NCBI RefSeq assembly: GCF_030269925.1
Contig: NC_085117.1
Coordinates: forward strand, 15,066,731 to 15,130,730
DNA: 64,000 nucleotides
From: Bombyx mori
Lineage: Eukaryota; Arthropoda; Insecta; Lepidoptera; Bombycidae
Reading direction: 5' to 3'
Shown: one piece after another, positions 1 through 13,900 of the stretch
Position numbering within the stretch: the first letter of the stretch is position 1
Layout of the letters: the number at the start of each line of letters is the position of its first letter
Program-made: the position numbers and the translations under genes
Notes under the pieces: generated by a model
Told to the model about the DNA's origin: nothing
Database searches by the model: none
What the model saw: only the letters and a program-made list of their open reading frames with translations

Positions 1-676
1 CATTATTTTGTCATTATCATCATTATTCGATCATTACAGTAAGATAAAAGATCACATTAAAACTCAACGTAAAATTTAGTTGTAGAGCAGTATTATTCTA
101 TAGTTATTTAAAAAAATAGCATAAGTTTAATTGCACTTAAAATAAATCAAACCAACCAATGTCATTTTGTATATAGCAGCAACAATTTGAAAAACAATTT
201 AATGAATCATATCATACAGTAATTACGTTTTGTTAGAATGCGTTGTTCTGAACAGCCAAATCCAATACTATGCCAATTTTTACAACGAATAATATAACAC
301 ACACACACTACACTCCTCGATGAATCATATTCATAAATTTAAACATTAAGCATATTGCTTTAAACCTGTAGTTATAAAATCCGATACATATCAGTATACA
401 TTTGAGTTTCATATTTTTCCATCGAAGCTACAAAATGTAAACCCATCATTCGTAGCTTTATTCCAAAATTATTCGTTTTCAAACTGTTGGCTAATTTTCT
501 ATCTCTGTCTAGAGATATTACTAATTCAAATAACGTTGTGATGTAACAATCAATTCAAATGTCAATTCTTAATAGTTTTGGCGCAAGTTACAGATTTTTA
601 AGTAATCATAAGCAGTGATTATAAATTTAATGAGAGACAAATCTCGTATTAGTAATAATAGGCCTGATTCATTCAA
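1..676. other. AT-rich, nothing recognised
   Basis: No supported frame and no repeat shared with the window. Confidence 0.35.
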
Positions 677-847
677 TGTGCTTAGTGCGAGTTTTTTAAG
701 GTTCTCGATACTAGCGTAAAAGTTAAGTCAAATTTGTATGGAGTGGAACTTTTGCCTACGTTTGCCCCTAGCTAGGGACGCTGTTCCAACTGCATACAAA
801 TTCGAGTTAACTTTTACGATATCGAGAACAAACTCGCACTAAGCACA
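677..847. repeat. Fold-back MITE, about 171 bp
   Basis: The two halves are inverted copies of one another over roughly 65 bases each: TGTGCTTAGTGCGAG at 677 and its reverse complement ending at 847, with further matching through TCTCGATA and GTAAAAGTTAA. The centre holds the palindrome CCTAGCTAGG. Nonautonomous, no coding capacity, no obvious target duplication. Confidence 0.7.
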
Positions 848-1357
848 CAGAACAAATACCAACATTGGCCAAACAAACATCAACGCAATAGTCGGGCAAT
901 TGATATGAGTTCACAAATGTTGGTCTTGTTCGAATGAAACAAATGCCGCCCAATGTGATATATTATCATTATATCCTAATTCCTATATGCGATCCCAATT
1001 CGTAATGTAGATCCGAGTATATGTTGGAATAATATGTCGCCAAAAACTGACATTGTTCCGTAGGGCGAAGCCTAGTTCCAAGCCATAAATATTGGCGGAG
1101 ACAGCATTCTTTAATTTTATTTTAATTTTGTTTTGGCCGACATTGGCGTAAGTTGTGATCTAGCCAGCTAAGCAAGCATTGTCCAACCCTAAAGAGACTC
1201 CGCAGTAAATTATTCCACACGTTTGTAATCCTCAACGTAACATGTACTGCTGTCATAATAACCAGGTCTTAGGATTGGTTTTAGTAAAAAAGTCCTGAAA
1301 GTAGCTGAGACAAGACTAGTTTTGATTTCATTAGCAATAAGTTTAAAGTGGGGTAGC

Positions 1358-1640
1358 TTTTTTCCTACCTAAGCTGATAGCCTTAAGAGACTATGTCAGC
1401 GTAACCTAACAAGTAGTTGAGCTCACGGGGCTCAAACCTGACGACATTGCTAACACTAACCCTAGTAAGAGCGGTGTTGCGCAGAATCTACCACCGGATC
1501 GGAAACGCGAACCACTGAGAAGATCCGGCGAGAAACTCAGTGGGCTGTGTCTGTGGGTTAATTTACTCGCCGAGCCCTTTGTCACAAACGACGGTGTTGT
1601 GAGTACAGCGACAACTCAAACAGCACATCTCCCAACACTA
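1358..1640 (-). repeat. LINE 3'-end repeat, family C
   Basis: Begins with a T run then CCTACCTAAGCTGATAGCC. It contains ACCACCGGATCGGAAACGCG and GAGAAGATCCGGCGAG, which recur in five other places here (11869, 15474, 20381, 48348, 54884). The T run at the left reads as a poly(A) tail of a minus-strand element. It looks like the 3' part of a non-LTR retrotransposon or a SINE derived from one. Confidence 0.65.
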
Positions 1641-4600
1641 GGGAATTTCTTCTTATCTATAGCAATGAAAGCGCTACTATTTGGCCAGAAAAAGGTAGCT
1701 TACATCACTAGTTCTTCATTCATTGTATATGTATCTGCTTTTTTGATTGTTTTTTGAATGTAAATTATGTTTTGGTGTGCAATAGTGTATTCTCTCTCTC
1801 TCTGCCATTACTGCTAGTAAGTATCATGTAGGTACCAAGGTAAGTATCACCGCCCAACCCATTTCTATCTTGCGTTCCACTTTTGAAATTAAGAATAGCC
1901 ATATAGACTTCGAACTCATTTCTTCGGTAGTCGTTTAATATCAGGTGGGTCGTGAGCTTTTTCTCGCATACGTAATAAAAATTAAATTAAACTAGAATAG
2001 TTTTTTATCTGTTCTGTGTTACGTGTCAAGTTTTTTTGTGGACAGTCATAATAATACTGTTCAAAATATCCGGGATGGTGATAAAAGTGTAAAAGTAAAT
2101 AGGAATTTGAAAGGGTTTACATTTCGCAACTTTTTTTGAAACAAATAATAATTTTCTAATTCTACCAAAATATCATTTTTTTTGGTAGGTTCCTAGCTTT
2201 GAATTTGCTCTATCACTATCCTAAAATCATATTATTTTTATTCCACTAAAGTTCATTGTAAATGTTTCTAGTACATTGCTTAGATACCTAACTGATACTT
2301 GGCTATGATAAAAAAAAGTAAAATGCATAAATGTGTGTGAATTATTCATACCAACCTTTAAATAAAAAAAACTTTACAACCTTTTTGGTTCCGCATATCC
2401 TTGCTTTCATATACTTAATTGTCTTGCCTATAAAATATTGTGTATTTAAATAAAACAGGTCACATAAATGAATAATTAAAAAAAAAACATCAAAGCCTTA
2501 CCATTAATAATAAATACCCAACACAAAGGCTCTCCAATTTTTGTAAATCTCAATTATTGTGCAGTTTTCCTATTTCTTATACAATCTAACGTTTTATTAA
2601 TGAATAATTAATAATAAATGTGATTCTTAATACATCACAAACGGTTTTCAAACTCGACTCATTGCTTATCATTAATATTCGTAATAAAACTTCAATAAGG
2701 GTGCTATTATAAAAAGCAACCAAAAAAAATATTTAAATATAAATTTTTAAATGATCAATTGCCTATTTTAGTATTATTAGTCAAATTTAAAAAGCATAAG
2801 GCTCATGCTGATAGATGTAGAAACATTATATTTAAATTAATAAAAAAAAATGCTCTATACCTACAAGGTTATATCGTGTTTTCGTATAATGTTTCAAATT
2901 CATGCTTTATAAGCAAACCAATCGCCAAATTTAAATTGGCATCAAAATAAAAATAAAATAAAAATGTGATGATTACTCGGTAACTAATTATCGTTTAATA
3001 AAATTTTATTTTTATCATCGTGATCTGATCAATGTAAAGAGAAGTAAAAAACGACATTGCACATAATTAAATGTGATATTTTCAGTCATTTTACATAGAA
3101 CCAATCATAGTATAAATATACTAATAAACAATTTTCCCTGTACATTGTCTTTTCCTATGACTAAGAGAGCATTATTGTGAATAAAAATTGCATTTACAAA
3201 TATTAAAATGGATATTACGTATACAGATATTCAATGATGTAAAAAAAAACATGCGTTAGGACTTCAGAATGTTGTAACTAATAACACGGAGCACGGTTGA
3301 ATATTAATTCCTAACTCTTATTGATTTAGAGTTCAGTTTTCAATATTCAAAGAGAATAATCTGGTAATGTATATCGAAATAGGTAATTACTGTATAATTG
3401 TGCGTAACAACACTTAAGAACCACCAACGAAAATCGAACTTTAAACAAATGTAGTAAAATTAATTGAATACGCCTATAATATAATAAATGATCAGTCCCT
3501 TCATTATGTCAAAAAATAAATTAAAATTAAATACGCTTAAACGATTCAAATAAAACACGATTGACATTAAAATTGCTTGCAATGCTGACGGCATTTATTT
3601 GTACAATTCATTAATTAAAACTAATAATAGCCCTACACGAACGCAGCGATGCGATGCAATAAATCATATTATTATTTTAAAATTTAAAATGTTGTAAGAT
3701 TACCATTGATGTGATATTCGTAGTATGTGATGATGATTTAGTATATATTTATAAAATGTTTAAATCTAAAATCATTTAATAAATAGACAAAGACAAAATT
3801 AAGTACAGCTTTCTTCATTGTCGACGAGACCGCTTTTCTACTCTTTTTTATTGTTTAGCAATTATTCACGAGCTTGAGTGATAAGTTTTTTAAACCATTT
3901 AAGTTTTTCTTTTCTCCTGTTTGTTATTCGTGTTATTCGTTTTTGTTTTTTTAAGCAGCCGTTGACGAGCGTAAATGTTATCATGTTGAGGTGTTAGTAA
4001 TGATTATGGCCGAATTTTTATCATTGACCACCAAAAGCTTTTAAAGCTGAGCTTTTAAAATCTTCAAAAAACGCAAAATGTTAAACGGCTCGAAGAGATT
4101 ACATCAAAACGTCTATACTGCAGCATAAAACAAAACGGATAAGAGGAAAAGCTTATTTTCAACCTAGTCTCTTCTTCCGGGTCACATTTTTTTTATAATA
4201 TCTTAGTGTAACTGGCCTATCTAGCAATGTGATATTTACAAAATATGGTGACTGCTTAGCATTAATTTAGCTTTGAGCTTGTCTGGAAAATATAATGGAG
4301 AGGTAAAATTGACAATTTTCTCTGTTTCTTTCAAAATCTATTTTCACGTTAAGCCTCGAAGACTTTTTTCGTTTCTTATATATTTTTTTATCTACAATTA
4401 AAAATTGAATCGTATTTTTCTTTTTGTTTTAATAAAAATTTAAGAAAATTTTATGAAATTTTCGAGTGTATTATAATGCTCTTTAAATATTGATTTAGGG
4501 GTGATATTTATCTTACACGTATGAACCTTGTGTATTACAACTCTAGGTTTAATTCTCGTTCGAGTATCGGGTTGTACTTGTACGTAGTGAAGTGTACTCG

Positions 4601-4909
4601 TCTTAAGCGTGATGTTTCTAAACCAATCCCACAAGAAGGAAAGACTAATAATAATTTTGGAGCATTCAATGCCTCAAATGTTCCATTTCGTACACAAATA
4701 AAAAAAGCAATAATATAACAAAAGTAAAAAAAAAAATATAGCATCACATCGCACCACATGTAGGACACAATTATTTATTATTATATTAAAACCGTTATCT
4801 TAAAGCGGTAGTCAATATAATAATTACCTAGCGCAGCCGATGATGATTTGTATGAAGAAGTCTCAGTGTTGTATTTTTCGTTATTAGTAATTACGCCGAA
4901 TGCGACCGA
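1641..4909. other. AT-rich stretch 3' of ADAP1
   Basis: Holds a worn Bm1 end near 1935-1985 (ATATCAGGTGGGTCGTGAGC) and a short (TC)n at 1792. The rest is AT-rich, and part may be ADAP1 3' UTR. Short frames at 2759 and 4440-4768 have no support. Confidence 0.35.
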
Positions 4910-4974
4910 CTACCTTCCCGAGAAAATGTTGATCGGGTTCGATGTGTTGCGTTTCCTCACAAGGACAGCTTCAA
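4910..4974 (-). CDS. ADAP1: ADAP1 terminal coding exon 7
   Basis: A strong acceptor (a long T run then CAG) precedes 4974. Phase 1 entry gives IEAVLVRKRN, which lines up with the vertebrate C-terminus (VEAHFKHK after LPQEYA). It ends NIFSGR and TAG at 4910. Chosen by phase, acceptor quality and resemblance; a cDNA is not available here. Confidence 0.7.
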
Positions 4975-7900
4975 CTGAAAAAAAAAGATTGTAAATTTGC
5001 AAGAGCGTACTGATATAACCTGATGTAACTGATGCCTCTACGTCGTTTGAAGCTTTGTGCACAGGATAATTGTACACCTTACAAAATCTGTATACAAAAC
5101 CCATATGCTAAGTTTCTGTTAGAATTTATGTTTTTTATTTCACACGTTTATAAGGAGTTAAACGTAAAAGTTGTTAAGTTACTAGAACCCACACATTGGA
5201 CTGTGAACCACTATCCGACTTGAGACATGTATCGATTGTATGGTACAATAGTTGATTTTTCAAACCGGAACGCGAACGCGGCAGAAATAGGACGGTGGTC
5301 ATTAAGTTCGTAGCTCTCTCTCTCTCTCTCCCTCTTCCCCTCTCTCTTCCCAGTTACTTATCCCACATATGACATCATGGGTCAGCTTTCCTTACTTTAC
5401 TCCTCCACTTCGCTCTATCTTCAACATTGCATTCCCTTTTGTCCTTCAGCACTACATCCTTCCACCTTGTCTTGGGTCTACCTCTAGGTCTCCGACCGGG
5501 GAGGTTCAGCAGTAGTGCCAAATTTCCGACGTAGTTAGGTCACTTCCTTTTTACGAGACCATACCATCTCGTCTTCGTGGCCTAAAGGATAAGTCGTCCG
5601 GTGCATTCGTATCTAGCGATGCACCGGTGTTCGAATCCCGCAGGCGGGTACCAATTTTTCTAATGAAATACGTACTTATCAAATGTTTACGATTGACTTC
5701 CACGGTGAAGGAATAAATAACAGTGTAATAAAAATCAAACCCGCAAAATTATAATTTGCGTAATTACTGGTGATAGGAGCTCTTGTGAGTCCGCACGGGT
5801 AGGTACCACCGCCCCGCCTATTTCTGCCGTGAAGCAGTAATCCGTTTCGTTTTGAAGGGTGGGGCGGCCGTTGTAACTATACTGAGACCTTAGAACTTAT
5901 ATCATGTCATGTCATGGTTCCAAACCGGTTTTGGCAACGGCGACCAAAATTTTCAGTTCAATAATTTAAAAGCTAATGTCCGCGCCTCTCATGCGCTCTA
6001 ATATGGCTATGGTAGCCTATCTTGTTCTTAAGCGTGCGCAAACAGAAGCTACACGTAAGAAAACCACCCACGAAGTTGTAAAAAATGGTGGAAGGCGGTC
6101 TATTTTTCAATTTATTTCGTCTGTCGTCCAGTTCGCGCCTCCTGTCGTTTTCTAAGACATGCACGCCCCGCTGTACCAAGCGTCTCCACTCCAACCGATT
6201 CTGTGCTTGGGCCACCCAACGAGAAGGGTCGATGTTGCATTTCTTCATATGCCTCTTTTGAATATCCTTATACCTTAAGAATTGGCCGCCACTTTTTCGC
6301 TTGCCAGTCTGGAGTTCAGAGTAGAAGGTGCGCTTTGTTATCCTCTCGTCAGACGTCCTCATCACATGGCCGCACAAGCGCAACTGACGCCGCATTAAAT
6401 AAGCCTCTAACTTATATCTCAAGGTGGGTGGCGCATTTACGTTGTAGATATCTATGGGCTCCAGTAACCACTTAACACCAGGGGGGCTGTGAGTTCGTCT
6501 TGTACTCGATGCGATTAGTTAGTTCGTAACTGTACCTATTTAAATTTGCCTGTAATTTCCTTACACATATTATTAGTGAAGTATCACTCACTGGTAGAAT
6601 CCTGAGGCGTGAGACTTCTTTTGATCGTCTGCTGCAGAACTGCTAGCCAACAGTCGCGGTCCTCGTGTGTTGTCGCAGCGAGGCAGTACGTTCTTTCTGG
6701 AGTCACCAGCTGGAAAGGGAACCTCGCCTCCTTGCAGCCATTGCCCGTATTTGAAACTCTAATACAGTAGCCGTTCGATTCGTTACCTAAAATAAGTATT
6801 AAAACATTATAAAAACAAAATCTGATTTAGACAAGCACACTAAAATTATTAAAAATATTTATCTGGTATACGAGAATGAAGGAAGGTACTATAATATATA
6901 TTAGTTAAGTTTAATATAGTTGATCATAGTTTCTGTTTCCCTATAATATCTATTAGTTAATGCTACTAATAATTAGCAGGCGGCTAGGCAGGTTTGGTTG
7001 TGCTCGTAGGTGATGTCTATGAGCGACGGTAACCACTTACCATCAGGTAGGCCGTATGTTCGAAAGTATACATAAAAAAATATTTAGTTTATGTATATCT
7101 CATATTTCTCTCTCTCTCTCTCTCTCTTTCTTTCTCTTTATCTCTCTCTCTCTCTCTCTTTAAAAAAATACTAACCGACAAAAATCTCGCCCTTGGGATA
7201 AGCATCAAGCGGCTCGTCGTGGTACATGAGTTTTCTGTTGTCGAGGGTGAACCAGCGTCTTCTATGAGCGTCAGTAGGTCTGGGCCCGGTCTTCCATAGC
7301 CAGCCTTCACGTGCGAAATCTCTTGGTAGGCGATGAATGAGATCCGACTCCGGAGTCGACGGAAACGCAACTTGAAGTAGATGGAGTTGTGCACAACGTA
7401 TCGCTGTATACCTGTGAACGTATTATTTAATTTATTGGGTTTGGGATAGGCAATTTAAAAACGAGATACTGCTATTTTAATACGCTTTTATTAGCTTACT
7501 AGCGGCCGGCTTCGGCTCCGCTCGGGTCTTTAACAAAAATTTCAACGTTATTTGACGTTGTTTTATTTTTTTAAATAAAAGAACACTTATTGCGACATAA
7601 CTATAATAGTTGTTCTACAAAGTCGTAGTGCATTCTTATATTCTATCATCAATAGTTTTCGCAGGGCACGCGATTTAAAGAATATTTTAGATAATTTTTT
7701 TACACCTTGGGTTAAATTATTGGAGTTTTAGTAAGGATCCCATATTTTTTTTTCATAAAAGATTATAGCCTATGTCACTCGGGAATACTGTAGCTTCCAA
7801 ACAGTGAAAGAATTTTTCAAATCGGTTCAGTAGTTTCGGAGCCTATTCAATACAAACAAACAAACAAATCTTTCCTATTTATAATATTAGTGTAGAAGAC

Positions 7901-10900
7901 GTGTGTATGTTCGTAAAGGAATCTTTGAACATGATTTTGACTCACTTCAAAACATCGGGTTAACTCACGCTTTTTTACAATAAAATCATTTTTTCTTACA
8001 CTATTTTAAATTCAAATTTATTTAAATTTATTTTCTTATTTTTAGTTGGATTTTCTATTAAAGCGTATTTTGTTAGTTTTTTAAACTATTATTTTTTTAA
8101 ATAGAATGTCTGTCTAAAATTTCCTCATTATAATTACCAGTTGCTTATTACTTCAGGCTCCTCGTGATAAACATAGATGTGCCTAGTGGTGCCATCTTTC
8201 ATGAATGTCAACTGCATTGAGTTCATGTGGCCGATTTTTGGTGGCGCGAAAGCAACATTCAACTCTGACAATTTGAGAACGCCCTTCGGTTCCTTGTCCT
8301 CTCTAACGTGATACCTGGAAAGCGGAAAAATAAACTAATCTAAAAATAAATCACGATACATATACACAGCTGTTATAATGTTATAAAAATAATTTGCGGT
8401 GCCACGCTGAAACGGCAGTATTGTTCCGATGTTTACATCGTTTTCCTTAAGTCGATCGACGCGCGTTCAATGTTTAATTGTGTAAGTTTGTGTTTCAAAA
8501 TTGATATAAAAGACGAGTGCAGTAGAGCATGAGTATATCTCGTTAAGTTATTAAAATAAATATTTGTATTAATTATTTAGGGGACTTAGAATTTATATCA
8601 AAACACACCGGTTTAAGGAAATAAATTTTAAACTACATAATATATTTAATTGACAAGTGATTTCTTATGGAAACCAAAATTTCGATTCGATTGAATTGAA
8701 CGAAAATCTTTCAGAGCGTAGGCGTTGAACAAGCATGGCATAAAAAGCGTTAAACAGTTTTTTAAACAGAAGCTCTGTGATGATCGAGTGAAATGACATG
8801 AAAAATGTGGCATGTAACATAATAGAAGAGATTTTTTTTGAAATCTCTCAAAAATCGATTTTCGAATCGTCCTTACCTCAATCGACCAAAGTTTTTGACT
8901 CGGAGACGATCGATTATGCGATCGATACAACTGGGCATACGGCCGCGGCCGTCAGAACCGGGGTGATACCTAAGGACCATTCCGGGAATTTTTATCGGAT
9001 TTCTTTTAACGAAACGTGGGATTTTTACATGCGTCTACCATAAGATTTTCAATTTCTAACCTTTACAGTAAAATATACGCGGGAAATGCCTGAACGCTTT
9101 CTATAGGTCTATTCAAACGCACGAAATTCTTATTAATATCTCCTTTTAAATATATTCTTAAGAAATACCTACGAGATTCCATTTTCAGAAAACCGTGTCA
9201 ATGTATTAGATGTTTGTGATAAATATAAATAAAATCCGTCAAAATAATAAAATGGTTTCATATACTCTAATATCAGTTCCGTTTGCGTTAATTTTCCGGT
9301 TAGCTCTAGTACTGTGTTGTAGGCAATACGTATAAAATTATCATCTTAAACATATGTATATTGTAAAAGAGTTACTTTTGTCTTGTAAAAAACTTGTTCT
9401 TAAAATTCGATAGTGATAGATATTCGAATTTTAACTGATTGTTGCATTTTTAACTGATTGTTTACGACATTAAATAACGTTTTTTTTAAATAAAAAGAAT
9501 ACAACGCGATAAAGTAATACAAAAATTTTTAACATTAAAATATAAGGCACATTTAATTTTTTTTTTTTTATTAAGACTATAATAACTGAACTATTGCAAG
9601 GCACAATAGGTAATTAATTTGTCCTGGCAGAAGATTAAGCAACTGTCACAGGTCGAAGCTGTTGCTAACATGAATACGTGTTAAAGCATAGCTTATTTGA
9701 CCTTGAGCACTTGTGATCATTGTACATAAAACTTAATCGTGCTAGTGGAAATTATTTCCAGGAACTTGATTAACTTCATTGATTAAAGTCCGTGATCCAA
9801 TTTTTCTTATAAAACTTTGTGTAATATTTACCTAAAGCAAAGCAATAAATAAGGTCCAAACATCTTCACTACTTCCACCGCTTTTGTTATTGTTCATTTT
9901 TTCTATTAAAAATATTTATTTTTCTCACGGTAAAATTAAAAATTAATTGTAATATCTTTTATGATTCACACTTGCAGCAATTTAATACGTGTTTGACATT
10001 TGAATTCGTAATAATTGGTCGCTTTTGATTCAGCTGAGCTACGGTCCAACTGATCTTTGTTTGGTCACAGGAGCCCACAGACATCACTAATGACCACTCA
10101 CCCTGATGCTTGAGGTCGATGTCTATGAGTCACCTACCCTATTAATCCGTGAAATCGAAAGGTATTGCTTTTCGGAAGACATGCGGACCGACATAGAGTT
10201 ATGTATTTTTCCGTCCGTTTTAACCGGCAGGAAGATTTCATAACATTTCATTTCAATATTCAATTTCATTTGTTCATTGATTTCATTGTCGGCGATAATG
10301 ACTCCTAACCTAAAGAATCAAGTTTAAGGACATCGACGTTGTGACGTTTAGTCTCCGCGTGCCTTAGTAACTGTTACTGGGATACCATTAGAGCCGTCGT
10401 CGCGGTGCCATATATGAATTTCACAACAGTCCGTCATTAGGTTTACACAAAAGATTACGTTCGTCATGCGAAAACATTGCAGAGCAATAACCGAGAGACA
10501 AGTTCACGGTTACGTAGTCGGTCAATATTTGCGGGAGTATCTCTTGACGTTGCGTTTATACGCAATAAGAGGCGTGGAACTTTTCGTCCAGGCTACGTCA
10601 CGAACTAGCCCGTTGTTTACGTAAGAAAATTAATTTCTTAACTCGCTATCAATAATCTCTAGTGGATACCGAGCATACTGTTGAGATATTACATTGGAAT
10701 CTTAAGCCGCGTGCATAGCCGTCCATAAACGAAACACGACTGTAGAAAGTGCGAGAATTCCATAGAAAAATCTATTTATCGCGTTATACATGTGCAAAAC
10801 CCACAATTCACACGTAAGCGTGATGTCATTCCGAATAATGACACTATTATTCTGTGACTACGAAGGACAAATAACAATTTTGTCGCTTCTAATGTTAATT

Positions 10901-13900
10901 AACGCTACATAAACTCGAATTATAAATACGTAAACAAAAATACTTATTTATTTTCGTTGATGTACAAACAAAACATTTAGTAGAAAGGCATACGAGTAAC
11001 GCTTTAATAATTACAATGTATTTTAAATAACACGCCTAGATACTTAATTAAGTAACCTAGTTTGTATTTCGGTTTATTACCTAGCTACGGACGTTATGAA
11101 TCTAAACGTGAGTGAAAGGAGAATTTTGTTATTTTAAGCACATTTTACTGCAAAGCGATGAATTATTATACTTTTCCCGTTTACATTAAACCAAACAAAC
11201 ATGCGTAGTATTAACGTATATTTGGACATTCCGAATAATGACAGACAATGGAATGAACACGATGTGACAAAGCTTGAATCGACTGGCTTATTACGTATTA
11301 CTCACTTGAGCGTATCTTCGGTTTCACTGAGTATGAATTTTCTGAGTTGGTATCTGCTGTCCTCCTTGCCTCGTTTCATAAGGAAGCCCTGCATGCTTCC
11401 CGACAAATACGACTGACGTTCGGGATGACAGAATTCTTCGCGCTCATATTTGGCTCGGATCCATTGTTCAATGAGGACTCTGTGATAGGAAATACCTTTA
11501 AATATCTAAACTATTAAAACATAAGCAAATGAAAATGAGCGATTTTTTTTAATAGATATTACACAATATACTTAATCTATATATTAATAGGTGAAACAAA
11601 GGCTTGTCAATAGCCAAAGACTGAATTATCTCAAAGGATTACTTAGAGCACCCCTTATGACACCTATGGTAAGCAACACAACTGAAGTTTTTCCATAAAC
11701 CCAAATTTTCCAAATGGTGCGTGATTATAATAATATAATGATCTAAGATTATCGATTGTACGAAGAGTTTTTAAATCAAATGGAAATAGCTCCTCAAAGT
11801 TTCAGTTTTTGTGCCTTAAAAAATAATTTTTAAATTCCTGTATTACTTTCACTTGTTGGGTACAACCATTTTTTTTTTCTTTCTGCCTAAGCTGATAGAC
11901 TTGAGAGGTTATTTCAGCGTAACCTTAGCTAATAGTTGAGCTCACGGACCTCAAACCGGAGTGATGCTAACACTGACTAGGATCAGAAGCACTGCTCTTG
12001 CTAGGGCAGAAGCAGTGCTTCGCAGAATCTACCATCGGATCGAAAACGCGACCCACTGAGAAGATCCGGCGCGAAACTCAGTGGGCTGGCCAAACTGTAG
12101 TGAACGCGGAAACTATTGTATATAAATTAAATTTTTGAAATTAATAACTTAACAATTTTCATATGCTTTAATTAATACTCCAGTGCTCGAATATTTTACG
12201 TCGTAACAAATTATTTTTTATCGCCTAACTTCTTGTTCTATGGGACACATAGATAACATAAGTAGGCCAAGTTTTGATAATATGGCGTTGATATGGCTGT
12301 CATGTAAACATGCTTTTTGATTTTTATTTACTCTTAAATGTTGCTCTATATTTTGTGACTTTACTAATAAAGAACAAGCCGATATCGGGTTAAGGAAACA
12401 ACAGATTCCAAAACCGAAACCAGAGTTACAAAAGTACTTGTGGTACATAGGAGCTATTACCACAGCAAATATTGGAAATACCAAGATGATGTTTACACTC
12501 ATTAATGGTTTGCGGTTACTACATTCCGTTATACAAATCTATGATGATATTTATAACAATACAAATATACGATAATTAGTTTAGTTTCTCGTTTGTTTGT
12601 AATGCGGTGTTTGTTTATGAAGTGGGTTTTTGTTTGTTTCCATACTATTTTATTTCCTTCTAGTCAATCTCGGGCTCGATTTGCTGTTATTTTTACTGTT
12701 TACCTATATAAAGTTCACCTATTTGATGAAACGACTCATTTACCGCGTATTTTAAATACTACATTAGAAAACCTTGATAGAAATACAGGCTATTAGTTGT
12801 ATAAAAAATAAACAAGGATGCATGAGGCCCGAAAGTATATGGGACTAAGTTTTTACTGGTGGTAGTACCTCTTGTGATTCCGCGCGGATAGGTACCACCA
12901 CCCTGCCTATTTCTGCCTTGAAGCAGTAATGCGTTTCGGTTTGAAGGGCAGGGTGGCCGTTGTAACTATACTGAGACTTTAGAACTGATATCTCAAGGTG
13001 GGTGGCGCATTTACGCCGTAGATGTCTATGGGCTCCAGTAGCCAGGTGGGCTGCGAACTCGTCCACCTATCTAAGCAATAAAAAAAAAATCACTAGGTCG
13101 TGAACTAGTACACTTAGCAATTACTTAAAACGTGCAGTGCTAGTAACCAAATCGCCAATCGGATCGGCCATAATGAACCAAACCATTAACCTGAAGCTTT
13201 CTATACTTACTGAGGGTCATTTCTATTAGGTCTTCTGTAGCAAGGGGGAACTCGTTCCTCGTATTTATTCCTAGCAGTTACGTTCCCGACTTCCTTCATC
13301 CTCTGTACCTGTGAGTCTTCCCATCTGTCCAGCTTCAAATGTTTCACTTTGCTGATATGAGCGCCCATGCCACGGTGGATGCTTGCACATCGCATGCATA
13401 TGAATATCCCAAGGTTGTAAGAAGCCCAGTCTGGGTCTGAAAACATTCAAAGATTATGATCAATTAATGTACTTTTGTGAATTTATTCATATTGAATAGT
13501 ATAGTTGGTAAATTAGTTTATAACCCTCAATAATATATTACAGAGTTCGAGTTCGATTTCCAAACAATTTATTTACTTCAAAATACAGCTTTTTTTTTCA
13601 GGTAAACAAATTACATTCTCATTATTTACCTATAAGGTACAGAAACAAATATAATATAACAATAGAATATTGACCATTATTCACCTGACAAAAGAAGAAA
13701 GTAATAGTAGGTAGGGTAAGTTCCAACATTTCAACCTGTAACGGCTTTGCCGCACAAGTAAGCAAGTCGGTGATGCCTATCCGTACAAGCTCTTAGCAAA
13801 CAGTTGTTCTACTTATCGTAAAAAAATTAATGGTCCTCTTTACACACTTCTACTTTTTTCATTACTGCTTAAAAAAAAAAATAATGTGCTGGAAAATAAT

